Of a stretch of DNA of 64,000 nucleotides, positions 24,675-33,999 are shown in pieces (the first letter of the stretch is position 1; every line of letters starts with the position of its first letter). The notes beneath the pieces were generated by a model. That model was given only the letters and a program-made list of their open reading frames with translations. It ran no database searches and was not told where the DNA came from. The stretch spans positions 1,674,001 through 1,738,000 of the forward strand of contig NZ_CP029463.1 in the NCBI RefSeq assembly GCF_003148385.1, in the 5' to 3' direction. Made by a program: the position numbers and the translations under genes. This stretch comes from Flavobacterium sediminis (GTDB lineage Bacteria > Bacteroidota > Bacteroidia > Flavobacteriales > Flavobacteriaceae).

Positions 24675-26741
24675 ATGAATACTGCTTTTGTTTCAGCACC
24701 TAAAGATGTGCCTAAGGACCTGGTTAAGCTACCTAAGAGCTATATGTTAAAAGCAACATTAGCCATTTTTTCCATTTTTTTCTTTTTCATATTATACATT
24801 TCCTTGGTTACAGCCTTATGCTATCTGGTTTATTGGGCAATAACCTATGATGTGGGAAGGATAAATAAATTGACTATTTTAATGAAGGTAGGAGCTATTG
24901 CCGGATCAGTCATGTTGCTGATCTTTACCTTTAAGTTTATTTTTAAATTAAAAAATGTAAAACCGGAAAACCGGATCAAATTATCAAAAGAAAAATATCC
25001 GCAGTTGTATAGTTTTATAGAATTTATCTGTAAAGAAGCAAATGCCCCGAAGCCCAAGAATATTTTTATAGACCCAGATGTGAATGCCTATGTTTCGTAT
25101 ACAAATGTGTGGTTGAGTTTGTTCTTTCCGACGAGAAAAGAGCTAACCATTGGTCTCGGTCTAGTCAGTACGTTGAACGTTAGCGAGTTCAAAGCCGTGA
25201 TTGCTCACGAATTCGGACACTTTTCCCAAAGAAGTATGAAAATAGGAAGCTATATCCACAGTGCAAATACTATAATTCACGATATGATTTATAACAGAGA
25301 CAGTTGGGATGATTTTCTGGACCAATGGAGAAGCTCAGATATTCGGCTTTCATTTGCCGCCTGGATCATAACGCCACTGATATGGATCATCAGAAATATC
25401 CTGAAACTTTTTTACCTTTTGTTGAACAGGATGAATTCTCTTTTGTCACTGGAAATGGAATTCAATGCTGACAAAGTAGCCGTAAAAGTAGCCGGAAGCG
25501 AATCTATTGTTTCGGCATTATGGAAACTGGAACACGGATTTACAAATTGGAATGCAATTATAGATTCGGCTTACCATGCTTCCAAAAATAATATATACTC
25601 TGCTAACTTATACAACCATAACGATACAGCTCTGGTAAAAAGCGGACTTGATGACAAAAAACAAAAATTGCCTTCAGATGAATTCGGGAATATAAAATAT
25701 TTTTCCGGTCATGAAAATGCAAAAGTAAGTATGTACGCCACGCATCCGCCAAGTAACCTGAGAGAGGCGAATGCTAAATCTCCTTTTATAAAATCAGATA
25801 CAGATGGTCGACCGGCTTGGGTATTGTTTGATGATAAAGAAAAATTGCAGGAACAGTTGACATTATTAGTGTACAACCAATACTTGGGAAAAAAACCAAA
25901 TGTTTTTGCAACCACAGAAGAATTTGATTCTTTCTTAGAAACTGAAAATCAAGACAATCAGTTTGATTCACTCTACGAAGAAACTTTTTTAAACCGATTT
26001 ATTAGCATTCCGTCATTTAATGACTTGGAAAACCAAGAAAAGAAAACGACCCTTACCGAATTAAAGGAAGAAATAAAAAGATTGATGGTTCCGGTAAAAG
26101 AAACAGAAGCTCTGATGAAACAATGCAACGAAATAGCTTCCGGTACTACCAAGCAGAAAGAAATTCTTTATAAGGATGTAAAGTACACTAAAAAAACAAT
26201 ACAAACAGTATACGACATCCTTCTAAGTGATAGGGAAAGAATGTTTAATGAAAACTTTGTAAACTGGGATAAAGATTTTGTCAGTTTCTTTTATGGTCAG
26301 GCAAAACAAGCAGGAAAAGAGAAACTACTATTAGAATATTATGAGCAACACCAAAAAATTGTTGATTTCTATAGACATCTGTTAGGTGTTAGAAAGTTTG
26401 TGCTGAGTGAAATTAACAGATTGCAACAAATGGGACAGGTAACACAACAAATAGTAGATGATTTATCAAACGAGATCAAAGCGCATGTTAAAGGAATAAA
26501 CGCTAAAGTTGAAGAATTTGATAATTTTCCCTTTGTAGTACTGCCAAATATTAATTCGTCAGATGAATTGAAAAAAGCCATTTTTGAAAAAGGTAAAATG
26601 GAAGAGGCTTATGGCAGATTATTTGAAAATAATAAAATAAATGTGATCATGGGACAGCTGGAAAATGCTATTGTAAGCTGTGGCAGAGTCGAAAAGAAAA
26701 GTTGGAGTACTATACTGAAGTATCAGGAAAGTTTATGTTAA
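24675..26741 (+). CDS. M48-family membrane zinc metallopeptidase
   Basis: 688 residues. Two N-terminal membrane segments (about 27-60 and 70-95) precede the peptidase domain with the zinc motif H178-EFG-H182 and the third ligand Glu262 in EMEFNADKVA, then THPP typical of M48. More hydrophobic segments lie around 230-250, and the C-terminal ~250 residues are a helical, charged extension. Relatives (HtpX, Ste24 type) degrade or process membrane proteins. It follows the sRNA pair on the same strand and has no partner gene in a tight operon. Confidence 0.88.
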   Translation: MNTAFVSAPKDVPKDLVKLPKSYMLKATLAIFSIFFFFILYISLVTALCYLVYWAITYDVGRINKLTILMKVGAIAGSVMLLIFTFKFIFKLKNVKPENRIKLSKEKYPQLYSFIEFICKEANAPKPKNIFIDPDVNAYVSYTNVWLSLFFPTRKELTIGLGLVSTLNVSEFKAVIAHEFGHFSQRSMKIGSYIHSANTIIHDMIYNRDSWDDFLDQWRSSDIRLSFAAWIITPLIWIIRNILKLFYLLLNRMNSLLSLEMEFNADKVAVKVAGSESIVSALWKLEHGFTNWNAIIDSAYHASKNNIYSANLYNHNDTALVKSGLDDKKQKLPSDEFGNIKYFSGHENAKVSMYATHPPSNLREANAKSPFIKSDTDGRPAWVLFDDKEKLQEQLTLLVYNQYLGKKPNVFATTEEFDSFLETENQDNQFDSLYEETFLNRFISIPSFNDLENQEKKTTLTELKEEIKRLMVPVKETEALMKQCNEIASGTTKQKEILYKDVKYTKKTIQTVYDILLSDRERMFNENFVNWDKDFVSFFYGQAKQAGKEKLLLEYYEQHQKIVDFYRHLLGVRKFVLSEINRLQQMGQVTQQIVDDLSNEIKAHVKGINAKVEEFDNFPFVVLPNINSSDELKKAIFEKGKMEEAYGRLFENNKINVIMGQLENAIVSCGRVEKKSWSTILKYQESLC

Positions 26742-27080
26742 GTCTGGATACACTAACGCTTAAAAGTCTTTTATAATGACAGATTTTTTATATTGTTAAA
26801 TATAAAATTTAACATAATTTACATAAAAAATGTATACGATTTAACACAATAGTGTTATATATTTGAAACAAACAAAGTGTAGTACTTTATTTATTTATTA
26901 GTTTTTGCATGAAATATTTACTTGTTTTTATTTAAAACTTCAACGTTCGGCCAACGTAAGGTCTTTAATTAGAAAAAGGAAGTAATTATCATATACAAGA
27001 TAGGTAAAAAAGAATTGCAAATGCTTTTATTTATTTAGTCCCGGTTTGTTTTATAATAGTAACAATCAAACATTTATTTT
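26742..27080 (+). other. Intergenic region: promoter cassette D and a long leader
   Basis: These 339 bp contain cassette D (26808-26865) and then about 215 nt of leader before the next gene, with a small hairpin ACGTT (26943-26947) / AACGT (26953-26957). No sRNA block and no clear terminator follow the cassette. A short remnant TTAGTCCCGG near 27035 only resembles the start of the sRNA terminator. Confidence 0.5.
26808..26865 (+). promoter_or_regulatory. 58-bp promoter cassette, copy D (divergent)
   Basis: TTTAACA, TACA-N7-TGTA and GATTTA keep the exact positions of the other copies. The 14-bp spacer to TATATTTG (26858-26865) is kept, and the total is again 58 bp. The central seven bases of the dyad (TAAAAAA) differ from the T-rich centre of the others while both half-sites stay, which supports protein binding. 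Confidence 0.6.
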
Positions 27081-27482
27081 ATGAAAAAATTATTTTTTAT
27101 CCCAGCTCTACTTTTCCTTTTCTCATCAAGCTTGATGATGGCTAACAATGGAGTAAATCCAAAGCATGATTCAGAACTTTCTACAATTCTGAAAAAAACA
27201 AAAAATATTAAAGGTTCTATAACATTAAGCGGGGGCTGTGTTGTAGATTATGATATAACAGTAGATTACGATATTATCCCTCCGAGAGTGAATTCAATTC
27301 ACGGTACTGTTACAATGTCCGGAAACTGTTCAGGAACTCAAACATTCAGAGCTTCGGCAGCAACTGATCCCAAAGGAAAAATTGTATATGTACAAACCGA
27401 TTTAAAGGATCCGGTATTACAAACAGGAGAGTTTGATGATAAGTTTATCGATGACTTAAATAATGCCAATATATTTAATTAA
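27081..27482 (+). CDS. Small exported protein of unknown function
   Basis: 133 residues with a signal peptide ending near MMANNG. The mature part is beta-rich with a repeated element (GSITLSGGCVVDYDITVDYDI and HGTVTMSGNCSGTQTFRA) holding one Cys in each half, so a disulphide-linked beta sandwich is plausible. I recognise no family. It sits behind cassette D and ends at a good terminator, so it is probably a single-gene transcript. Confidence 0.72.
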   Translation: MKKLFFIPALLFLFSSSLMMANNGVNPKHDSELSTILKKTKNIKGSITLSGGCVVDYDITVDYDIIPPRVNSIHGTVTMSGNCSGTQTFRASAATDPKGKIVYVQTDLKDPVLQTGEFDDKFIDDLNNANIFN

Positions 27483-27493
27483 TTAGTAAGAAG

Positions 27494-27526
27494 TTAAGTG
27501 GGAAGTTCATTCCCACTTAATTTTTA
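27494..27526 (+). terminator. Intrinsic terminator after the small exported protein
   Basis: TTAAGTGGGAA (27494-27504), a 5-nt loop and TTCCCACTTAA (27510-27520), followed by TTTTTAT: a textbook rho-independent terminator. Confidence 0.9.
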
Positions 27527-27546
27527 TAAGAAAATATTTTTTAGAA

Positions 27547-28194
27547 ATGAAAGGGTTATTATTGGTAATAGTATATCTGTTCGTTGGTTTTACGAATGAA
27601 ACAACTTCGTATTATAGTGCTAAATATAAAATGATTAGTAACTTAAGCAAGGAGTTAAAAATAGATAGCAAGTCCCAAATAGGAGATTATTTTTTAGGTG
27701 GGTTGGTCTATAATTTTGTATCTACTAGCAAAGTATGTTTTCTTAAAACGACGGAGAGTTTAAATAATGACGGGATTGTATCAAATGTAAGTGGAGACGA
27801 AAATATCTTTATAAATTATCAGAACGGAGTCGTTAGTTATAAACTTGATAATCAGGAAAACTTTAAATATGATAAAGTAACGTTTAAAAAAACGCAGATC
27901 GAGAAGAAAATTTTAGGATTTAAAGCAATTAAATATGTCTCAGAAGACAATAATATTGCCGTTTACGTTACTGAAGAGTTGCCATGGTATATACAACCTT
28001 GCATTTTTAACACCAAGCAATTCAATGGAAGCATTATCCGGTTTGAAAACAAAAAAGCAAATTACGGTTTTGAATTGATTGAATATAAAAAAGAGGACAA
28101 AACAAATAAAGAAGATAATACAATAAACAAGGTGCTGAATTTAAAAGAAAGCAAAGATTTAAGAATAAAAAAATGTCCTTTCTTTGAAAGTTGA
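27547..28194 (+). CDS. Exported GLPGLI-like protein lacking the GLPGLI motif
   Basis: 215 residues with a hydrophobic N-terminus (MKGLLLVIVYLFVGFTNE). The order of elements resembles Bacteroidota GLPGLI proteins: SAKYKMI, then EKKILGFKAIKYVSEDNNIAVYVTEELPW, then a segment where P-x-x-F-xx-LPGLI-x would be. Here it is QPCIFNTKQFNGSIIRFENKKANYGFELIEYKK, without the motif. It begins 20 nt after the upstream terminator. The family assignment is tentative. Confidence 0.6.
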   Translation: MKGLLLVIVYLFVGFTNETTSYYSAKYKMISNLSKELKIDSKSQIGDYFLGGLVYNFVSTSKVCFLKTTESLNNDGIVSNVSGDENIFINYQNGVVSYKLDNQENFKYDKVTFKKTQIEKKILGFKAIKYVSEDNNIAVYVTEELPWYIQPCIFNTKQFNGSIIRFENKKANYGFELIEYKKEDKTNKEDNTINKVLNLKESKDLRIKKCPFFES

Positions 28195-28225
28195 GACAAA
28201 GGTTTTTTCAGAAAAAACCTTTGTC
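28195..28225 (+). terminator. Bidirectional terminator between convergent genes
   Basis: GACAAAGGTTTTTT (28195-28208), loop CAG and AAAAAACCTTTGTC (28212-28225). The stem itself supplies U-runs for either strand and lies between the GLPGLI-like gene and mfd, whose 3' ends face each other. Confidence 0.8.
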
Positions 28226-28245
28226 ATTCACTTATATTATAAAGG

Positions 28246-31200
28246 TTAAAAAGCTTTTAATAATTCTAATGCTTTATTAATACTTTTTACATGATCAAAA
28301 GTCAAAAGAAGGCGCAAACCGTTTTTGGTTTGTTTTTCTTTTATTTTACAGATGTTGCCATTTTGTTGGGCAAACTGTAACACTTTCATAAAACGGTTGC
28401 TTTGATAAAAATCACTTTGCTGGTCACTGATAAAATAACCTACCATTTTACCTTGTTTTAAAACCAGCTTTTCAATACCCATTGCAGTGGCTTTCCATTT
28501 AATCCGAACACTATTGAGTAAAGCAACGGCCGGTTTAGGTAACGAACCGAAACGATCCGATAGCTGTTGTTCAAAAACCTCAAGTTCAGCTTCAGTCTTA
28601 ATATTGCTTAGTTCATTATAGAGATTTAAACGCTCTGTGATATTATTGATATACTCATCGGGAAATAACAATTCAAAATCAGAATCGATCTGAATTTCTT
28701 TTACAAACTCTTTGGTCTCAATGTCGTTTTCAGCTTCATACAGATCTTTAAATTCATTTTCTTTAAGCTCTTCAATAGCTTCATTCATTATTTTTTGGTA
28801 GGTATCAAAACCGATCTCGTTGATAAAACCGCTTTGCTCACCACCCAGAAGATCACCAGCACCACGAATTTCAAGATCTTTCATGGCAATGTTAAAACCA
28901 CTTCCTAATTCACTGAATTGCTCTAAAGCTTGTATACGTTTACGGGCTTCATCGGTCATTGCCGAATAAGGAGGAGTGATAAAATAACAAAAAGCCTTTT
29001 TATTGCTTCGACCAACTCGCCCTCGCATCTGATGCAGGTCAGAAAGACCGAAATTATTTGCATTGTTAATAAAGATAGTATTCGCATTAGGAACATCTAG
29101 GCCGCTTTCAATAATGGTTGTGGCTACCAAAACGTCAAAATCACCTTCCATAAAAGCGAGCATTAGTTCTTCTAGCTTTTTGCCCTCCATTTGACCGTGA
29201 CCTATGCCAACCTTAGCTCCCGGAACCAATCGCTGGATCATACCGGCAACTTCTTTGATGTTTTCAACCCTATTGTGAATGAAATAAACTTGTCCGCCTC
29301 TTTGGATCTCATACGAAACAGCGTCGCGTATGATTTCTTCATTAAACCGAACCACTTGCGTTTCTATAGGATAACGATTAGGCGGCGGAGTAGTAATAAC
29401 CGATAAATCTCTGGCAGCCATTAATGAGAACTGAAGCGTTCGCGGAATAGGTGTTGCTGTTAAGGTTAAGGTATCAACATTAGTAGCGATCGTTTTTAAT
29501 TTGTCTTTTACATTTACACCGAATTTTTGTTCCTCATCAATGATTAATAAGCCTAAGTTTTTAAATTTCACATTTTTATTCACCAGTTGGTGTGTCCCGA
29601 TAATAATATCTACTTTGCCTTCTTCTAAGCCTTTTAAAGTCTCTGATTTTTGTTTGGCACTTCTGAAACGATTCAGGTAGCTAACTGTAACCGGCATGTC
29701 TTTTAACCGTTCTGAGAAAGTACGGTAATGTTGATAAGCTAAAATAGTAGTAGGAACTAAAATAGCAACCTGTTTTCCATTATCAACGGCTTTAAAAGCA
29801 GCCCTTATGGCAACTTCTGTTTTTCCGAAACCTACATCTCCGCAAACCAACCGATCCATTGGTCTTTCACTTTCCATGTCGGTCTTTACATCGGCAGTAG
29901 CTTTTATTTGATCCGGAGTATCCTCATAAATAAAGGAACTTTCTAATTCTTTCTGTAAATAACTATCAGGAGCATACTGAAAACCCTTGTCCAAACGTCT
30001 TTTAGCATACAACTGAATAAGATTGAAAGCAATATGTTTAACCCGGGCTTTGGTTTTTTGCTTTAGGGTTTTCCAGGCGTTACTACCCAGTTTGTAAATC
30101 TTGGGCGGCGCTCCGTCTTTTCCGTTATATTTAGATATCTTATGTAAAGAATGAATACTTACATAGACAATATCATTGTCGGCATAAACCAGTTTGATAG
30201 CTTCCTGAGTTTTACCTTCAACCTGAATTTTTTGCAGTCCGCCGAACTTCCCGATCCCGTGATCTATATGTGTTACGTAATCCCCGACAGAAAGTGAGGT
30301 CAACTCTTTTAGCGTGATGGTTTGCTTTTTGGAATAACCGTTTTTAATGTTGAATTTGTGATACCGTTCAAAGATTTGATGATCTGTATAACAAACAATC
30401 CGGTTTTCTTCATCTATGAACCCTTGGTATAAAGGGAGTACAATGGTTTTATATTGTTTGCGATTGTTTTCATGTTGCTGCTCGTCTATACTTTCAAAAA
30501 TATCATGAAAACGAGAAGCCTGATTTTCATTAGAACAACATAGATAATTGGTATAACCGTTGAAGTGATTCTCATTCAGGTTATTCAATAACAGGTCAAA
30601 CTGTTTGTTGAATGACGGTTGAGGTAAAGTATGAAACGTAAAAGACCTATCCGTTTTAAAAACTGGTTTTTTATCTAATTCTATAACTGAAAAATCCAAA
30701 GCTCTTTTCAGAAAAGAACTTTGATTAACAAATAATTCTTCCGGTGTGGCGTGTTTAATATCAGTTGATAGTTTTTCAAATGCTTCATTAGCTTTAGTAA
30801 ATAACTTATCGAGCTGATGGCCTAAAAACTCAGTGTTTTGAACGATTAATACTGTTTTTTCATGGATGTATTCTAAAAAACTTTCCCTGTTCTCTTGTAG
30901 CAATTTGTTTTCAACATTAGGGATAATGCTGATCTTCTTTAGCTTTTCAACGGAAAGTTGGGTTTCCACATCAAATGTCCTGATGCTGTCTACTTCATCA
31001 CCAAAGAACTCTATACGATAGGGATTATCATTAGAAAAAGAAAAAACATCGACAATTCCCCCTCGAACAGAAAACTCACCGGGTTCCGTTACAAAATCAA
31101 CACGCTTAAAGTTGTACTCAAATAAGGTTTCATTTATGAAATCAATAGATAAATTTTCACCGGTCTGAATTTTGAGCGTATTTTTTTCCAATTCCTTTCG

Positions 31201-31599
31201 GGTTACCACTTTTTCAAAAACAGCCTCAGCATACGAAACGATGATGGCCGGCTTTTTACGGGAATTGATCCGGTTCAGAACTTCAGCACGAAGCAATACA
31301 TTGGCATTATCCGTCTCTTCAATTTGATAAGGCCTACGGTAAGAACCCGGATAAAACAACACATCGTCTTTATTGATCAGTGTTTCTAGATCGTTCAAAT
31401 AATAGGCCGCTTCTTCTTTGTCATTGAAGAGTAATAGAAAAGGTAGTTCGCTTTTGCGAAATAAAGCGGTAAGGACAAACGAAAGAGAAGATCCGGTAAG
31501 TCCGGTCACATCTATTTTTCTTCGATTGGTAAGTGCTTCATTAATAGCAGAAACCGTTCCGCTCTTTTCGTATAAATGTAAAATATCGGTTTTGCTCAA
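28246..31599 (-). CDS. mfd: Transcription-repair coupling factor
   Basis: 1117 residues in the usual Mfd order: an N-terminal UvrB-like part with LPFLLLFNDKEEAAYYLNDLE, then the RNA-polymerase-interacting domain beginning LTSLSVGDYVTHIDHGIGKFGGL. RecG-like translocase motors follow, with Walker A GDVGFGKTE, the DEEQ box and the TRG-like ATTIIESGLDVPNANTIFI. The C-terminal regulatory domain closes the protein. It displaces stalled RNA polymerase and recruits UvrA. The length is typical of Bacteroidota. Nothing is missing. Confidence 0.97.
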   Translation of the reverse strand: MSKTDILHLYEKSGTVSAINEALTNRRKIDVTGLTGSSLSFVLTALFRKSELPFLLLFNDKEEAAYYLNDLETLINKDDVLFYPGSYRRPYQIEETDNANVLLRAEVLNRINSRKKPAIIVSYAEAVFEKVVTRKELEKNTLKIQTGENLSIDFINETLFEYNFKRVDFVTEPGEFSVRGGIVDVFSFSNDNPYRIEFFGDEVDSIRTFDVETQLSVEKLKKISIIPNVENKLLQENRESFLEYIHEKTVLIVQNTEFLGHQLDKLFTKANEAFEKLSTDIKHATPEELFVNQSSFLKRALDFSVIELDKKPVFKTDRSFTFHTLPQPSFNKQFDLLLNNLNENHFNGYTNYLCCSNENQASRFHDIFESIDEQQHENNRKQYKTIVLPLYQGFIDEENRIVCYTDHQIFERYHKFNIKNGYSKKQTITLKELTSLSVGDYVTHIDHGIGKFGGLQKIQVEGKTQEAIKLVYADNDIVYVSIHSLHKISKYNGKDGAPPKIYKLGSNAWKTLKQKTKARVKHIAFNLIQLYAKRRLDKGFQYAPDSYLQKELESSFIYEDTPDQIKATADVKTDMESERPMDRLVCGDVGFGKTEVAIRAAFKAVDNGKQVAILVPTTILAYQHYRTFSERLKDMPVTVSYLNRFRSAKQKSETLKGLEEGKVDIIIGTHQLVNKNVKFKNLGLLIIDEEQKFGVNVKDKLKTIATNVDTLTLTATPIPRTLQFSLMAARDLSVITTPPPNRYPIETQVVRFNEEIIRDAVSYEIQRGGQVYFIHNRVENIKEVAGMIQRLVPGAKVGIGHGQMEGKKLEELMLAFMEGDFDVLVATTIIESGLDVPNANTIFINNANNFGLSDLHQMRGRVGRSNKKAFCYFITPPYSAMTDEARKRIQALEQFSELGSGFNIAMKDLEIRGAGDLLGGEQSGFINEIGFDTYQKIMNEAIEELKENEFKDLYEAENDIETKEFVKEIQIDSDFELLFPDEYINNITERLNLYNELSNIKTEAELEVFEQQLSDRFGSLPKPAVALLNSVRIKWKATAMGIEKLVLKQGKMVGYFISDQQSDFYQSNRFMKVLQFAQQNGNICKIKEKQTKNGLRLLLTFDHVKSINKALELLKAF

Positions 31600-31631
31600 A
31601 ACATTAATTATAAGAGGTACAAAAATAAAAA

Positions 31632-31664
31632 AACCATCGCACTAATTGGAGTTAGTCGATGGTT
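31632..31664 (-). terminator. Terminator of the T9SS cargo operon (minus strand)
   Basis: AACCATCG-C-ACTAA (31632-31645) pairs with TTAGT-CGATGGTT (31652-31664). Read on the minus strand, the stem is followed by a run of T. It lies 20 bp past the stop at 31684 and separates this operon from mfd. Confidence 0.8.
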
Positions 31665-31683
31665 AAGTTTTGTCAAATAAAAG

Positions 31684-33969
31684 TTAAAATATGTATTTTT
31701 TATTAACGATTACACCATTTTCTAAAGTAACTTTAATAAAGATCACTTGTTCCTGAGCTACATTTTTTGGTAGATTATAACGTCCGGAATGTATTGTGTT
31801 TTCTTGCAGAATAGTTCGTCCGCTAACATCAAAAACAAGGATTTCCTGAATAGAGCTGTCTTGAGAATAAATTTCTAAAGAATCAGAATGGTTCAATAGC
31901 ATAACCGAATTTTCAGAATTAAAAGAAGGAGTGCCTAAAGCATTGTTCAGGTAATGTAAAATAAAACGATTGTTATAGGTTCCTTCGTTAGTGTTGAAGC
32001 TGTAAGGACCTGTTTTCAGGTTGTGATAAGTGTTGGTTTCCGTATCTTCAAGAAAAATGTCTTTATCATCAAAAAAAGTATCTCCGTGATCAAATTCAAT
32101 CTGAAAAGTAGTGTTTCCGGTTATGTTAGAAACATAACCTAAAGGGATACTGTCATTTATATCCCAAGGGTAAGCCCTTGATTGAATGGCTAAATTATAA
32201 CTCGGGATAATAGAATAGAAACTGATATATTGTCCGGCTGAATGGATACCGTCTAAACCGTTATCATAACCATTGGTGGCACATTCCAGATATCCGACAG
32301 CAATTTGTTTAAATGCTCCGCCCGTATTGGTTAAGTTTAACCAATAAAAATAAAGACTGGGATCTGCACAACTGCTAACATTTCTGTAGAACTGAGAATT
32401 ATTGCCGGATACTCTCATAGCATTCGTAAAAGTAAGGGTAGTAGATGCATTGGAAGAAACAAAGAAACCTTGTCCTGCTGAAACATAAGCTCCGGGAGCT
32501 GTTCCTCCGGAAGCAGCAGCCGTTCCAATGAATTTGGTTCTTGCAGCATAATCATCCGAAGTAAATTGTCCGCCGTTTATAGCGGTATTATGTGTCCAGA
32601 AATATAAAGTACCAACAGTGGAATTGTCAATCAATGAAGCGACACTAATGGCAGAAGGATAAGGGTTTCCGACAAAATTATACGCTCCGGCAATACTGTG
32701 GTCAACAAGTGAAAAAGTATAATCACCATTATTAGCCGTCCCTATAAATTCACCGTTAAAAGTTTGCGGCGTGGAATTATAACCTTGCGGAGCCCTGATC
32801 GCATATCCTTTTCCCGGAGTCATAATATTGTTTTGATTTTCACCAACCCAGTTATTGATCGTCGAATTAAAAGAAAAGAATTTATCAGATAAAGTAAGGG
32901 GAGAAAAGGTATGTAAGACCTGTCCGCTAACCGGCGATCCCCAATAGGTATATTCGTAGATACGCATAGGCGAAGAATCTCTTTTGTAGGTGACGTTTCC
33001 GGTATTGACAGCGAGCTCATTGTTTTGAAGAAGAGCTGCATCGTTCTCAAAAATGAAATCAGCACCACTATCCACAAGAACTTCATTTTCGGTAGTAATG
33101 GTTATGCCGCTATTTACTGTGACAGTAGCATTATTAGTTACCTGAACGGAACAAGCAGTAAGATCTGAAGTTGCTGCATAATTTCCGGAAAAAACAACCT
33201 GTTTTTTAGCGGAAGGAATTCCTCTGTCCCAGGTAGAGCCGTCCCAAGTTGTAACCATGGCACATTCCTCCACTTTTAAAGTGTTGAAGTATAAATTGTT
33301 CAAGGCATTTCCGTCGGTTGTATTGCCTACATAAAGTTTAAAACCTGAAAATTGTCCGGTTCTTGAACCTGAAGAATAAGTATCCGTTCCTCGTGTAATC
33401 ACAACCTCGTACGTATTGGTATCAAATTGATGGACAGTAAGTTTAAAAACGGAATTCTGGTCGTAAGCCCACCCTAAATCTGAAGAATCAGTAGTGCTGT
33501 ACAGATCATTGCCCACGTTGAAATTGTATAGAATTGTATAATTTTGATCCATCAGATCGATGCCTTTATAGCCGTTTCTGTAAGCAATTGCCAGATCAAT
33601 AGAAAAAGATTGCCCGGGAAGCAAATATTCTCTTCCGCTTACTGCCGGAGAACCGGTATTGTTCAAAAAACGCTGAGCATTGGCCTGAACATTTAAACCG
33701 CTTGGGTTTCCATACATTCCGAAAGAAGAGCCGCTTGTATCAATATCACCGAATCCGTTACTTACTGAGCTAGCTAAAAAATGTCCCGCAAAATTAGAAG
33801 CGTCAGTGTTCTGTGTCCATAGATCCCAAGCTGTGAATCCGGTTCCTGAATTACTACCATTTGTCCAACTACCGGAATAATTAGAAGCATTGTCTTCAAA
33901 AATGATATTTTGGCTATTAGCTACGATTGACCATAGTCCTAATAACACTAAGAGTTGTGTTTTTTTCAT
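31684..33969 (-). CDS. Large secreted T9SS cargo protein with type A sorting domain
   Basis: 761 residues with a signal peptide (MKKTQLLVLLGLWSIVANSQ). The body is Ser/Thr/Asn-rich and beta-structured, including TWDGSTWDRGIPSAKKQVVFSGNYAA, a segment common in flavobacterial cell-surface proteins. The last ~80 residues (SLEIYSQDSSIQEILVFDVSGRTILQENTIHSGRYNLPKNVAQEQVIFIKVTLENGVIVNKKYIF) are a type A T9SS C-terminal domain. No enzyme motif is visible; a surface or adhesin-like role is likely. It follows the lipoprotein gene at 34000-34608 by 30 nt on the same strand. Confidence 0.87.
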   Translation of the reverse strand: MKKTQLLVLLGLWSIVANSQNIIFEDNASNYSGSWTNGSNSGTGFTAWDLWTQNTDASNFAGHFLASSVSNGFGDIDTSGSSFGMYGNPSGLNVQANAQRFLNNTGSPAVSGREYLLPGQSFSIDLAIAYRNGYKGIDLMDQNYTILYNFNVGNDLYSTTDSSDLGWAYDQNSVFKLTVHQFDTNTYEVVITRGTDTYSSGSRTGQFSGFKLYVGNTTDGNALNNLYFNTLKVEECAMVTTWDGSTWDRGIPSAKKQVVFSGNYAATSDLTACSVQVTNNATVTVNSGITITTENEVLVDSGADFIFENDAALLQNNELAVNTGNVTYKRDSSPMRIYEYTYWGSPVSGQVLHTFSPLTLSDKFFSFNSTINNWVGENQNNIMTPGKGYAIRAPQGYNSTPQTFNGEFIGTANNGDYTFSLVDHSIAGAYNFVGNPYPSAISVASLIDNSTVGTLYFWTHNTAINGGQFTSDDYAARTKFIGTAAASGGTAPGAYVSAGQGFFVSSNASTTLTFTNAMRVSGNNSQFYRNVSSCADPSLYFYWLNLTNTGGAFKQIAVGYLECATNGYDNGLDGIHSAGQYISFYSIIPSYNLAIQSRAYPWDINDSIPLGYVSNITGNTTFQIEFDHGDTFFDDKDIFLEDTETNTYHNLKTGPYSFNTNEGTYNNRFILHYLNNALGTPSFNSENSVMLLNHSDSLEIYSQDSSIQEILVFDVSGRTILQENTIHSGRYNLPKNVAQEQVIFIKVTLENGVIVNKKYIF

Positions 33970-33999
33970 CCTGTCACATTATTGTGTAAAAGTAACAAA

